23,453 nt of DNA from an uncultured bacterium (GCA_902773475.1 CACYEO010000176.1:1-23453), one strand, 5' to 3'; positions 13,495 through 21,673 are shown, counted from the stretch's first letter. The notes: generated from the sequence alone by a model not told the origin. Translations and numbers: made by a program.

Positions 13495-14094
13495 ATGAAG
13501 AAACTTGTCGCAGCAATCGCGCTTTGCGCATCCCTCGCCGCGTCGGCCGAGTCCGACGGCTATTTCATGATGTCGGTGCTGAATCCGGCGCAGCTGCCTA
13601 CGCAGGCGTCGACAATCTACGGCGTCAGGCTTTCTGCGATCTACGGCGAATGTTTCAAGATCTACGGCGTCGATGCGGGCCTTTCCGGATACATCACGGA
13701 GAGAATGCTGGGCGTGCAGGCAGGAGGCTTGAATTTTGTGGGCCTCGACCAGGCGGGCGTGCAGATAGGCGCTCTCGGCAACTGGGTGAACGGCGACTCA
13801 TACGGTCTGCAGGTCGGCATTTACAATGCCGTGAACGGACGCGCCCACGGCCTGTACGTCAGCGGCCTTTCGATCATGGAAGAAGTCTATGGCGCGCAGT
13901 TCGGCGTTTACCAGTACTCGAAATATTCGGGTGGCGCGCAGATCGGCCTTGTCAACACCTCCAGGACCGCCGACGGCGTCCAGATCGGCCTTGTAAACTG
14001 GTCGGAATCGCTGCGCGGCGTCCAGATCGGGCTTTGGAACATCATCGAAGACGCCCCCTGGCCGCAGATGCCGTTCGTCAACTGGTGCTTCTGA
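13495..14094 (+). CDS. Exported protein with GVQIGLVN surface repeats (LA_2272-like)
   Basis: A 199-residue protein with a signal peptide (MKKLVAAIALCASLAASA, 1-18). From about residue 72 it is built of roughly eight short repeats: GVQAGGLN, GVQIGALGN, GLQVGIYN, GLYVSGLS, GAQFGVYQ, GAQIGLVN, GVQIGLVN and GVQIGLWN. Their alternating Gly and hydrophobic pattern suggests stacked beta strands. They resemble the repeats of the Leptospira LA_2272 family of surface proteins. It ends in an aromatic WCF. An outer-membrane or surface location is inferred; the function is unknown. It has its own strong promoter and ribosome-binding site (AAAAGGA). The next gene, holB, begins 22 bases later, an unexpected pairing. 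Confidence 0.8.
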   Translation: MKKLVAAIALCASLAASAESDGYFMMSVLNPAQLPTQASTIYGVRLSAIYGECFKIYGVDAGLSGYITERMLGVQAGGLNFVGLDQAGVQIGALGNWVNGDSYGLQVGIYNAVNGRAHGLYVSGLSIMEEVYGAQFGVYQYSKYSGGAQIGLVNTSRTADGVQIGLVNWSESLRGVQIGLWNIIEDAPWPQMPFVNWCF

Positions 14095-14097
14095 CGG

Positions 14098-14113
14098 ACG
14101 CGCGCGCGTTTTT
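14098..14113 (+). terminator. Weak terminator or attenuator candidate before holB
   Basis: A 12-base perfect palindrome ACGCGCGCGCGT (14098-14109) runs into five Ts (14109-14113), in the 22-base gap between the surface-repeat gene and holB. The stem could be only four base pairs with a four-base loop, so termination would be partial at best. It could lower holB expression relative to the abundant first gene. Confidence 0.25.
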
Positions 14114-14116
14114 GTC

Positions 14117-15115
14117 TTGGAAAACGTATTGCAGAAAACGCGCCGTGCGTTCATGTCTGGGCGCACGGCATGCGGATACATAGTGGCCGGGGACGTCCGG
14201 CGCGAAGCCGGGGCGTTCGCGGACGGATTTCTCGAAACCGTGATGTGCGCGTCGCCCGGGCCGGACGGAGAGCCGTGCGGCGTTTGCGACGGCTGCCGCA
14301 GGGTTCGCGGACACGTCCATCCGGACGTGCATTTCCTTTCGCCGGAGAAAAAGTCGCGCGTGATATCGGCCGAGGCCATGCGCTCCGGGCTTCTTGCGGC
14401 GGTTTCATCCACGTCGTTCTGCGGCGGATGGCAGGCGGGCGTCGTGAAGTGGGCGGACTGCCTGAACGAAGCTTCGTCGAACGCGTTCCTCAAGACGCTG
14501 GAAGAGCCTCCGCCGGACACGCTGTTCCTGCTTCTGACCGACAAGCCCGAGAATCTGCTGCCGACCATCGTTTCGCGCTGCCAGCGCGTGGACGCGGGGC
14601 GTCCGGGCGCGGGACTTTCCGGCGGGGATGCGGAGCCGGTGCTCGCCGCGCTGTCGGCGGACGGCGGGGACGGACCGCTTGCGCGCGCGGCCGCCGCCGT
14701 CCGCGTATGCGCCGCGCTCGAAACGCTCAAAGAGCGCGCGGAGAGCGAGATCCGCGAAGAGACGGGACGCCTCGCGGCGGAAAGCGGCATAGAAACCGGC
14801 AAGGACGAATACGACGCGCTTGTTTCGGCGCGCTACCGCGAATACAGGCGCGACCTTCTTGTGACGATGGAAACGTGGTACCGCGATATCGCGGCGGTCA
14901 AGTGCGGCGGCCCGGACGCGCCGTTGAAAAACGCCGCGTTCCGCGATACGATAGCCGCGCGCGCGGCGGCGCTTTCCGCAGCAAGCTGTTTTGCCAACGT
15001 CGAGGCGGTGGAGGCGCTTGCGGTATCCTTCGAGCGGAACCTCCCCGAGGCGATGGCGGTGTCCGCCGCATTCGACAGGATTTCGACGGGTTCGAGAGCC
15101 GGAGGCGCGCAATGA
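14117..15115 (+). CDS. holB: DNA polymerase III delta-prime subunit (HolB)
   Basis: A 332-residue clamp-loader subunit. It has the four zinc cysteines Cys44, Cys54, Cys57 and Cys60 (CGVCDGC), the delta-prime signature NEASSNAFLKTLEEPPPDTL and the SRC motif (IVSRCQRV). A Walker A lysine is absent, as is usual for delta-prime. It opens the beta clamp ring together with delta and DnaX. The TTG at 14117 is chosen to keep the first helix; no clear ribosome-binding site precedes it. TTG 14129 and ATG 14153 are alternatives. It overlaps the next gene by ATGA (15112-15115). The C-terminal third is poorly conserved, as in the family. Confidence 0.85.
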   Translation: MENVLQKTRRAFMSGRTACGYIVAGDVRREAGAFADGFLETVMCASPGPDGEPCGVCDGCRRVRGHVHPDVHFLSPEKKSRVISAEAMRSGLLAAVSSTSFCGGWQAGVVKWADCLNEASSNAFLKTLEEPPPDTLFLLLTDKPENLLPTIVSRCQRVDAGRPGAGLSGGDAEPVLAALSADGGDGPLARAAAAVRVCAALETLKERAESEIREETGRLAAESGIETGKDEYDALVSARYREYRRDLLVTMETWYRDIAAVKCGGPDAPLKNAAFRDTIAARAAALSAASCFANVEAVEALAVSFERNLPEAMAVSAAFDRISTGSRAGGAQ

Positions 15116-15759
15116 AAGAAGCGCGCTGCGCCATAGTGGACATGCCCGAAGGCGGGCGCTACACGATGCGCCTTGAAACGCCGGAAGACGCGGAAGAACT
15201 CGCCGGCCGCGAGGTCGTGACGCTTCTCGACTACGGCATAGACACGGGCCGCGTGGTTTCGCCGGCTCCGCCGCAAGCCGTTCCGCCGGGATTCGCCGTG
15301 CTGCGCATTCCGTCCGCCGCCGATCTGCGCACGCGCGCCGCGAACGAGACGGAGGCCGCCGCGGCCGCCGCGTTCATGGAAAAGAACGCCGCGGGCAAGA
15401 TAGCGGGTTTCCGCATATTTTCGATACGCCTGGCGCTGGGGCGGCGGCGCTTTTTCGTGCGCTTCGCGGCTGCGCCGGCGCGGGTGAACCGCGAACGGGT
15501 GGCGGCGCTTCTGCGTCCGCGCTGGGAGGCTTCCGTGGACGCGCGGCAGATCGGGCCGCGCGAACAGGCGGAAATATGCGGATGCATCGGAGATTGCGGA
15601 AGGGTCTGCTGCAGGGCTTCGTGGATGAAGAAAATCCGCGTTCCCGGCGCGGGGCATTCCGCCAAGCCCGCCGCCGCGGCTTCGTTCGGAGTCTGCGGAG
15701 GGCGGAAATGCTGCATGGATTTCGAATTGCTACGGCAGAAAGGACCGGACGCGAAATGA
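15112..15759 (+). CDS. ricT: PSP1-domain protein, RicT/YaaT family
   Basis: A 215-residue protein, shorter than B. subtilis RicT/YaaT (275). The PSP1 part (about 85-170) is followed by a dense cysteine set: Cys156, Cys158, Cys162, Cys166, Cys167, Cys195, Cys200 and Cys201, in CGCIGDCGRVCC and GVCGGRKCCMDFE. These match the YaaT cysteines, which with partner proteins bind iron-sulfur clusters and affect RNase Y. The known neighbourhood holB-yaaT is preserved here. Whether RNA processing is the role in this organism is not shown. The ATG has GGAGG upstream and overlaps the holB stop; its own stop overlaps aroQ. Confidence 0.85.
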   Translation: MKEARCAIVDMPEGGRYTMRLETPEDAEELAGREVVTLLDYGIDTGRVVSPAPPQAVPPGFAVLRIPSAADLRTRAANETEAAAAAAFMEKNAAGKIAGFRIFSIRLALGRRRFFVRFAAAPARVNRERVAALLRPRWEASVDARQIGPREQAEICGCIGDCGRVCCRASWMKKIRVPGAGHSAKPAAAASFGVCGGRKCCMDFELLRQKGPDAK

Positions 15760-16205
15760 GGATACTTGTGCTGAACGGGCCGAACCTGGGCCTTCTCGGA
15801 ACGCGGGAGCCGGAAATCTACGGGCGCGTTACGCTCGCCGGAATCGTGGAATCGGTCAAGGCGCGCGCGGCGGAGCGCGGCGTGGAAATCGTCCATCTGC
15901 AGTCGGACGTGGAAGGCGCGCTCGTGGCCGCCCTCGGAAAAGCGCGTTCGTCCTGCGACGGGGTGATCATGAACCCTGCGGCGTTCACGCACTGCTCCGT
16001 CGCCCTGCACGATGCGATTGCCGCGTGCGGCCTGCCTGTCGTGGAAGTGCATATTTCAAACGTCTACAGGCGCGAAGGCTACAGGCATGAATCGCTGACT
16101 GCGCCGTGCTGCGCCGGGCAGATAACGGGATTCGGGCCTTACGGCTACATCCTCGCGTTCGACGCCCTCATGGAAATACTGTCCGCTAAAACGGTGAACA
16201 AATGA
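15756..16205 (+). CDS. aroQ: 3-dehydroquinate dehydratase, type II (AroQ)
   Basis: A 149-residue enzyme of normal length that dehydrates 3-dehydroquinate in the shikimate pathway; the family is a dodecamer. It shows VLNGPNLGLLGTREPEIYG with catalytic Tyr22, MNPAAFTHCSVALHDAI with the substrate Asn, and EVHISN with catalytic His, then RREGYRHES. It has Gly where NLNLLG normally has Asn, a mild change. The ATG overlaps the ricT-like stop by ATGA (15756-15759), and its stop overlaps the following ATG the same way. Confidence 0.95.
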   Translation: MRILVLNGPNLGLLGTREPEIYGRVTLAGIVESVKARAAERGVEIVHLQSDVEGALVAALGKARSSCDGVIMNPAAFTHCSVALHDAIAACGLPVVEVHISNVYRREGYRHESLTAPCCAGQITGFGPYGYILAFDALMEILSAKTVNK

Positions 16206-16816
16206 AACAGAAGCGGTTGGACATCTACGAAGAGGAGGAGAATTCGCGTTTCCGCTCCACCGGATCGGCCGGACGCGAAGTGCTCACCCCCCTGCAGCGC
16301 GCGATCATGGACGGCGACATCGACACTGTCGCCGAGATGCTCGAAAACGGCGAGGACGTGAACCAGACCGTCGTTTCGTCCGACGGATACACCGGCACTC
16401 CGATGATGACGGCGCTTGCGCTCGACAATTCGATGATCCGTCTGGAGATGGTGAAGCTTCTTCTGAACCACGGAGCCTCGCCGAACGCGATAATGTGCCG
16501 CGGGCGCAACATCGCCCTGAGATACGTCCTCACCCATTCGCGGACGGAAGCCAATCTTGCGGACCTCATAGCGCTGCTTGTGGACGCCGGGGCCAAGCCG
16601 GATCCGGATCTCCTCGACATAGCGGAAAAACGCTGTTTCTTCTCCGTTTCCTACTACTTCCGCCAGGCTGGAGCCTCCTCGCGGCCGGTCGAAGAGACGA
16701 TGGGCAACGGATGCTGTCTGATACCCCTTATAATAATACTTATCGTGCTGGGCATCGTGGCGTATCTGCTTTCGATGTACAAGGTGTGGCCGTTCGACGG
16801 CTCGCTGACAATGTGA
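16202..16816 (+). CDS. Ankyrin-repeat protein with a C-terminal membrane anchor
   Basis: A 204-residue protein. Residues 28-57, 65-97 and about 101-135 form three ankyrin-like repeats (TPLQRAIMDGDIDTVAEML, EMVKLLLNHGASPNA, DLIALLVDAGAKPDPD). Residues 171-193 form one strongly hydrophobic segment (CCLIPLIIILIVLGIVAYLL) near the C-terminus, so the repeats probably face the cytoplasm, tail-anchored. The charged start (KQKRLDIYEEEENSRF) has no signal peptide. Function is unknown; ankyrin repeats bind partner proteins. It is coupled to aroQ by ATGA (16202-16205) and lies 13 bases ahead of the M42 peptidase. Confidence 0.85.
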   Translation: MKQKRLDIYEEEENSRFRSTGSAGREVLTPLQRAIMDGDIDTVAEMLENGEDVNQTVVSSDGYTGTPMMTALALDNSMIRLEMVKLLLNHGASPNAIMCRGRNIALRYVLTHSRTEANLADLIALLVDAGAKPDPDLLDIAEKRCFFSVSYYFRQAGASSRPVEETMGNGCCLIPLIIILIVLGIVAYLLSMYKVWPFDGSLTM

Positions 16817-16829
16817 AAGGAAAACGGAC

Positions 16830-17921
16830 ATGGCGGATTTTACGCGGAAACAGATCGACGCTCTGGCCGAATTCGCGGCAATCCCCTCCCCCTCCGGCGC
16901 GGAGGCGGAAGGCGCGCTGTGGCTCGGCCGCCGGATAAAAGAGGCGACGGGCGTGCAGCCGTACATAGACGTGCACGGAAATCTCCACGCGGTCGTAGAC
17001 CGCGGCGCGAAGCGCACCGTCCTGATCGAGGGGCACTGCGACGAGATCGGCTTTATCGTGCAGTGGATAGACGACGACGGTTTCCTCTACCTTTCCGCAG
17101 TCGGCGGCGTGACCGTGCCCGCCGTGGCGTCGGAGCGCATAACGATCGAAGGCCGCTCCGGACGCGTCAACGGCGTGATGGGCGTGCGCCCGCCGCATCT
17201 GCTTTCGGCGAAAGAACGCGATTCGGTCGCGCCGAAGGAGCTTTCGTCGATCGCCTGCGACATAGGCGCGTCTTCGCGGGAAGAGGCCGAATCCCTCGTG
17301 AGCGTCGGCGCGCTCGCCGTGGTGGACGCCGGGTACCGCCCTCTCGCCGGATCGCGCGTTTCGTGCAGGGGGTTCGACAACAGGATCGGCGCGTTCGCGA
17401 TGTGCGAGGCGTTCATCGACATTGCAAACTCCCCGTGCGGAACCGGATGCAACGTCCATTTCGCCGCCACCGTCCAGGAGGAGACGGGTCTCGTCGGCGG
17501 GCAGACTGTCGCATTCGACGCGAACCCCGACATCGGAATATGCTGCGACGTCACATTCGCCTCCGACGCGACTAAGCAGGACAGGAAACTCGTCGGAGAT
17601 CTGCGGCTCGGCGCAGGGCCGGTCATCGCCTGCGGCCCGGCATACCACCGCGGGCTGTCCGCCCGTCTGCGCGAGACCGCCGAAGCGTCCGCCATCCCGT
17701 ACCAGGTGCGCGCCTGCGCGCGGGCGTCCGGCAACAACGGCTGGGCGATGCGCCTGCAGCGCGGCGGCGCGGCGACCGCCGTGGTTGCCGTCCCTCTCCG
17801 CTACATGCACTCCCCCGTGGAGGTGATCGATCTGCGCGACGCGGCGAACGCCGCCGCGCTCGTCGCCTCCGCCGTGAAATCCCTGGACGACTCCTTCCCC
17901 CTCCTTCCGGAACAGCCTTGA
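16830..17921 (+). CDS. M42-family aminopeptidase (glutamyl aminopeptidase/endoglucanase M-like)
   Basis: A 363-residue cytoplasmic metallopeptidase of normal length. All expected metal and catalytic residues are present: His69 and Asp71 (EGHCDEIGF), Asp183 (FDNRIGAF), Glu217/Glu218 (QEETGLVGG), Asp240 (CCDVTFA) and His327 (MHSPVEV). M42 enzymes form large tetrahedral dodecamers that trim short peptides; sequence does not give the preference. The ATG follows AAAGGA by 8 bases. The GHCDEIG form differs from the more usual AHMDEIG. It lies between the ankyrin gene and folE. Confidence 0.9.
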   Translation: MADFTRKQIDALAEFAAIPSPSGAEAEGALWLGRRIKEATGVQPYIDVHGNLHAVVDRGAKRTVLIEGHCDEIGFIVQWIDDDGFLYLSAVGGVTVPAVASERITIEGRSGRVNGVMGVRPPHLLSAKERDSVAPKELSSIACDIGASSREEAESLVSVGALAVVDAGYRPLAGSRVSCRGFDNRIGAFAMCEAFIDIANSPCGTGCNVHFAATVQEETGLVGGQTVAFDANPDIGICCDVTFASDATKQDRKLVGDLRLGAGPVIACGPAYHRGLSARLRETAEASAIPYQVRACARASGNNGWAMRLQRGGAATAVVAVPLRYMHSPVEVIDLRDAANAAALVASAVKSLDDSFPLLPEQP

Positions 17922-17935
17922 AACGGACATGAGCA

Positions 17936-18517
17936 ATGAAGAACGGAAAGCCTGACGAAAACAAAATCGCTTCGCTGATCCGCGAACTTCTCGCCGAACT
18001 CGGCGAGGATCCGTCGCGCGAGGGGCTTCTCAAAACCCCGCAGCGCGTGGCGAAGTCGCTTCTGTTTCTCACGCGCGGATATTCGCTGTCTCCGCGCAAA
18101 GTATTGAACAATGCGGTTTTCTCCACCGATTCCGACAACATGGTCGTTCTGCGCAACATCGAAATCTACTCGATGTGCGAACACCACATGCTGCCGTTCT
18201 ACGGACGCTGCGCCGTGGGGTACATCGCGGACGGGAAGGTCGTGGGCGTCTCCAAGATCGCGCGCATCGCGGAATGCTTCGCGCGCCGTCTGCAGATACA
18301 GGAGCGTCTGACGTGGCAGATCGCGCGCGCGGTCGAGGAGGCCACGGGCGCGGAGGGCGTGGGCGTCGTGATGGAATGCCGGCACCTCTGCATGATGATG
18401 CGCGGCGTGGAAAAGCAGAACTCCGTGATGGGGACTTCCGCCATGCTCGGGTCGTTCCGCTCCGATCCCCGCACAAGGCAGGAATTCCTTTCGCTCGCGT
18501 GCGGAACCGAATCTTGA
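17936..18517 (+). CDS. folE: GTP cyclohydrolase I (FolE)
   Basis: A 193-residue enzyme that converts GTP to 7,8-dihydroneopterin triphosphate, the first step of folate (and in some bacteria queuosine) synthesis. It shows EDPSREGLLKTPQRVAK, the zinc ligands Cys81 and His84 in SMCEHHMLPF and Cys152 in MECRHLCMMMRG, and GYIADGKVVGVSKIAR. Slightly short at the N-terminus compared with E. coli (222). The ATG at 17936 is in frame; a nearby ATG at 17929 is not. It is 14 bases behind the M42 gene, and the ribosome-binding site is weak. Confidence 0.95.
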   Translation: MKNGKPDENKIASLIRELLAELGEDPSREGLLKTPQRVAKSLLFLTRGYSLSPRKVLNNAVFSTDSDNMVVLRNIEIYSMCEHHMLPFYGRCAVGYIADGKVVGVSKIARIAECFARRLQIQERLTWQIARAVEEATGAEGVGVVMECRHLCMMMRGVEKQNSVMGTSAMLGSFRSDPRTRQEFLSLACGTES

Positions 18518-18534
18518 GGAACGGAGGGGCGACG

Positions 18535-19479
18535 ATGGAACGGCCGCGCGCGAGATTCGCGCTTTCGACAAACTGGTGCAACAAGCGCTTCGACGACGGC
18601 GCCGAATTGTCCGACTACATCGCTTCGCTCGGTTTCGACGCGCTCGAACTCGGCTACAACACGCCGATGGAGCAGGCCCCCGGCATAAAAAGCCGCCTCG
18701 ATTCCATGCCGGTAGATTCCGTACATGCGTTCTGCCCCGTTCCGATTTCAGCGCCCCGCGGCTATCCGGAACTGCACCTTCTCGCGTCCGACGACGAAGA
18801 CGAACGCGCGCTCGCCGCCGTGTTTCTCCGCAAGAGCATAGATTTCGCGGCCGACATGGGCGCGAAGACCGTGGTCCTCCATGCGGGGCGCGTGTTCCTG
18901 CGTTCAATGTTTTCGGACCCCGGATCCGACAGCCTCTTCGCGCTTTTCAAATCCCCGGCGTATGCCGCATCCCCGCGGAAATACGATTCGCTGCTCGCGA
19001 AGGCGCGCGCGCGCCGCCGCAAGCGCGGCGCGGCGCGGATGCCCGTCCTTTGCGCGGAACTCGAAAAACTCTTTCCGCTTCTCGAAAAACGCGGCGTAGT
19101 CCTGGCGCTTGAAAACCTTCCTTCGATCGAAGGCTTTCCGGACGAAGACGAAACGCTTGAACTCGCCGCCCGCTATCCCGGCGCTCCCGTGAAGGGGTGG
19201 TTCGATATCGGGCACGCGCAGATCAGGGCGAACATGAAATGGACCGGCTCTGCGGCCGGCGAAGCCGCAAGGCTCCTCCCCTCGCTCGCCGGATGCCACA
19301 TACACGACGTGCGCGGCGTGGACGGCGACCATCACGCGCCCGGAGAGGGGAATGTCGATTTCGCCGCGCTCGCGCCTCTGGCCTCCCCCGCGCTGCTCCA
19401 CGTGTTCGAACCTTTTCCCGCCGTTTCGGAGGAGGCGCTCCGCTCGGGCCTCGCCATGCTCCGGAAACTCTGGTCTTGA
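18535..19479 (+). CDS. Endonuclease-IV-like/sugar isomerase TIM-barrel protein
   Basis: A 314-residue protein of the AP_endonuc_2/xylose-isomerase-like fold without a signal peptide. Strand ends carry candidate metal ligands: VVLHAGR, LALENLP, WFDIGHAQI, HIHDVRG followed by GDHHAPGEGNVDF, and HVFEPFP. The FDIGHA and HxHD...DxHxxxGxG set resembles both endonuclease IV and sugar-phosphate isomerases, so a DNA-repair or sugar role cannot be told apart. A basic insertion (KARARRRKRGAAR) sits mid-barrel. The ATG follows GGAGG by about 8 bases. It is 17 bases behind folE and 29 ahead of the helicase gene. It is the second member of this fold in the window, after 5617-7239. Confidence 0.8.
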   Translation: MERPRARFALSTNWCNKRFDDGAELSDYIASLGFDALELGYNTPMEQAPGIKSRLDSMPVDSVHAFCPVPISAPRGYPELHLLASDDEDERALAAVFLRKSIDFAADMGAKTVVLHAGRVFLRSMFSDPGSDSLFALFKSPAYAASPRKYDSLLAKARARRRKRGAARMPVLCAELEKLFPLLEKRGVVLALENLPSIEGFPDEDETLELAARYPGAPVKGWFDIGHAQIRANMKWTGSAAGEAARLLPSLAGCHIHDVRGVDGDHHAPGEGNVDFAALAPLASPALLHVFEPFPAVSEEALRSGLAMLRKLWS

Positions 19480-19508
19480 AATGACCTTGCACCGCACAGG
19501 ATTTTCCG

Positions 19509-21638
19509 ATGACGGATTTCAGTACGCTTCTCAATCCCGAACAGCTCGCCGCCGCGACAGCGCCGGACGGCCCGATACTCGTTCTCGCCGCCGCAGGCAC
19601 CGGCAAGACCCGCACGCTAGTCCACCGCGTCGCCTACCTCGCAGAATGCGGCGTGCAGCCTTCGAGGATTCTGCTTCTGACATTCACGAACCGCGCGGCG
19701 CGCGAAATGACTGAACGCGCCGAAAAACTCGTCGGCTCCGAAACCGCCGGCGGCGTCTGGTCCGGAACGTTCCACCATATCTGCGCGCGCTTCCTGCGCA
19801 GGTACGGACAGTTTCTCGGATACTCCCCGTCGTTCAGGATACTCGATGCGGACGACTCGAAGCGGTTGATCGCGGAATGCATAAAAGACAAGGCCGCCGA
19901 CCCCAAGGATTTTCCCAAAAAGGAGATTGTGCAGAACATAATCTCCTCCGCCGCGAACCGCGGACGCACCCCGTGGGACATGGCGAACGGGATGATGACG
20001 AAAGTCGCGGGACTCGATCCCGACGAAATCGCCAAAGTCGCAAGCGAGTACGCCGCCCGCAAGCGCGCGCAGAATTCGATGGATTTCGACGATCTTCTCG
20101 TGAACGGCCTGCGGCTTCTCAAAGAGAACGACGGCGTGCGCGAAGCGCTGCAGAACCACTTTCTCCACGTCCTCGTGGACGAATACCAGGATACGAACCT
20201 TCTGCAGGCGGAGTTCACCGACATAATAGCCGCGCGCACGCGGAACATAATGGCGGTCGGCGACGACTTCCAGTGCATTTACACCTGGCGCGGCGCGAAT
20301 TTCCGCAACATAATGGACTTCCCCGACAGGTGGAGCGGCTGCAAAATCGTAAAGCTTGAACAGAACTACCGCTCGCGCGCGCCGATCCTCGATGTCGCGA
20401 ACTCCGTGATGAAAGACGTTCCCGGCCAGTTCGCGAAAACGCTCCGCCCGTCGCGCCAGGGCGGAGCGAAGCCCGTGCTGTGGTCAGTTGCGGACGGGCA
20501 TTCGCAGGCCGATACTATCTACGGCATAATAGCCAAACTCCGCGGAGACGGAGTGCGGTTTTCGGACATCGCGGTTCTCTACCGCTCGCATTTCCATTCG
20601 CTCGAAATCCAGATGACGCTTGCGCGCAACGGCGTGCCGCACAAAATAACGTCCGGCCCCGGAGTGTTCGATTCCGTGCATGCAAAGGATGTCCTCGCTT
20701 TTCTGCGGATCCTGGCCGACCCGCTCGACGAACTCGCGTTCAAGCGGCTTTTGTGCCTGCTGCCTGGAACCGGCGAAAACACCGCGGCGAAGATGTGGGA
20801 AAAATGCGGCAGGCGCTTCGATGCGGCGGATCCTGCTTCCCGCGACAGGGCCGGCGCCCTGCTTGGAGCGCGTTCCCGCGCTTCGTGGCCTGCGGTGTCG
20901 GACGCTTTCGGCGCCGCGGCGGCCCATGTCGCGGCGGACAGGCCGGGCGACGCGGCCGGCGATTTCATAGACGGATTCTACGGCGCGTATCTCGCGCGCG
21001 AGTTCGACGACGCCGACCGCAGGCGCGACGAACTTTCCGAACTGCGTACACAGCTCGCCGCCGCGAAGGGCGGACTGTCCGGTTTTCTTTCCGAAGTCGC
21101 GCTTTTGACCAATCTCGACGTTTCCGAAGACGGAACCGACAAATTGACGCTCACCACCGTCCACCAGGCGAAGGGGATGGAATGGCCGGTCGTCATAGTC
21201 CCCTGGCTCGTCGAAGGAATGTTCCCGTCCTCCCGCAGCACGGAAGACGGAAACGACGATGAAGAACGCCGCCTGTTTTACGTTGCCGTCACCCGCGCAA
21301 AGGACAAGCTGCACCTCATCGTGCCCCGGCAGCGCAGCATGCCGGACGGCGGCATATTCCCGGTGGATTCTTCGCGTTTCGTAAACGAAATCCCCGAAGA
21401 GATGGTCGAAACCGTGTTCGGGAAAAGCGTTTCTTCCGAAAACCGCTTCGGCGGCGGATACGGCCAAGGCGGGTATGGACGCGGAGGATACGGTCAGAGC
21501 GGGTACAGTCGTGGCGGGTACGGACGCGGAGGGTACGGTCGCGGCGGCGGATATTCCGGCTTCGGGCGCGGCAGGCCCGACAATTACAACCGCAACGGCC
21601 CGGGTTCGAACTACGGGCGGCGCTACGACAGATGGTAG
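19509..21638 (+). CDS. UvrD/PcrA-type SF1A helicase with a Gly/Tyr/Arg-rich tail
   Basis: A 709-residue 3'-5' helicase. Motifs in order: Q motif LNPEQLAAA, I AAAGTGKT (27-34), Ia LTFTNRAAREM, II VDEYQDTN, III VGDDFQCIYTWRGA, IV QNYRSR, V TTVHQAKGMEWPVV and VI EERRLFYVAVTRAKDKL. Repair or replication-restart work on DNA is expected from the family. The helicase core is about 645 residues, short for UvrD. Residues 646-709 form a low-complexity tail of five-residue units of GGYGR, GGYGQ and SGYSR type, then Asn/Gly/Arg. UvrD and PcrA tails usually end in a Tudor-like domain that binds RNA polymerase, which is absent here. The ATG follows AGGA. It is the last gene of the plus-strand row; a GC hairpin follows. 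Confidence 0.92.
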   Translation: MTDFSTLLNPEQLAAATAPDGPILVLAAAGTGKTRTLVHRVAYLAECGVQPSRILLLTFTNRAAREMTERAEKLVGSETAGGVWSGTFHHICARFLRRYGQFLGYSPSFRILDADDSKRLIAECIKDKAADPKDFPKKEIVQNIISSAANRGRTPWDMANGMMTKVAGLDPDEIAKVASEYAARKRAQNSMDFDDLLVNGLRLLKENDGVREALQNHFLHVLVDEYQDTNLLQAEFTDIIAARTRNIMAVGDDFQCIYTWRGANFRNIMDFPDRWSGCKIVKLEQNYRSRAPILDVANSVMKDVPGQFAKTLRPSRQGGAKPVLWSVADGHSQADTIYGIIAKLRGDGVRFSDIAVLYRSHFHSLEIQMTLARNGVPHKITSGPGVFDSVHAKDVLAFLRILADPLDELAFKRLLCLLPGTGENTAAKMWEKCGRRFDAADPASRDRAGALLGARSRASWPAVSDAFGAAAAHVAADRPGDAAGDFIDGFYGAYLAREFDDADRRRDELSELRTQLAAAKGGLSGFLSEVALLTNLDVSEDGTDKLTLTTVHQAKGMEWPVVIVPWLVEGMFPSSRSTEDGNDDEERRLFYVAVTRAKDKLHLIVPRQRSMPDGGIFPVDSSRFVNEIPEEMVETVFGKSVSSENRFGGGYGQGGYGRGGYGQSGYSRGGYGRGGYGRGGGYSGFGRGRPDNYNRNGPGSNYGRRYDRW
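21450..21563 (+). repeat. 15-bp coding repeat encoding GGYGR-type units
   Basis: Six or more imperfect 15-base units encode GGYGQ, GGYGR, GGYGQ, SGYSR, GGYGR and GGYGR at the 3' end of the helicase gene. Units differ at synonymous positions (TAC or TAT, GGA or GGC or GGG), so they are not a very recent identical expansion. Slippage could change the copy number between strains. Confidence 0.8.
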
Positions 21639-21641
21639 AAT

Positions 21642-21670
21642 CCGGCGGCGGCTTCCCGCCGCAAAGCCGG
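21642..21670. terminator. Bidirectional hairpin between the helicase gene and tRNA-Gln
   Basis: GCGGCGG (21645-21651), loop CTTC, CCGCCGC (21656-21662), extended by CCG/CGG outside an AAA bulge (21642-21644 with 21668-21670). It lies 3 bases past the helicase stop and 3 bases past the tRNA 3' end on the opposite strand, so it could end both transcripts. No U-tract is present on either strand. Confidence 0.45.
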
Positions 21671-21673
21671 AAT

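Noticed and set aside
14170..15111. Long upstream part of the frame holding the PSP1 gene
   Set aside because: It is an Arg-rich shadow of holB in another frame. The PSP1 gene starts at 15112 with GGAGG ahead.
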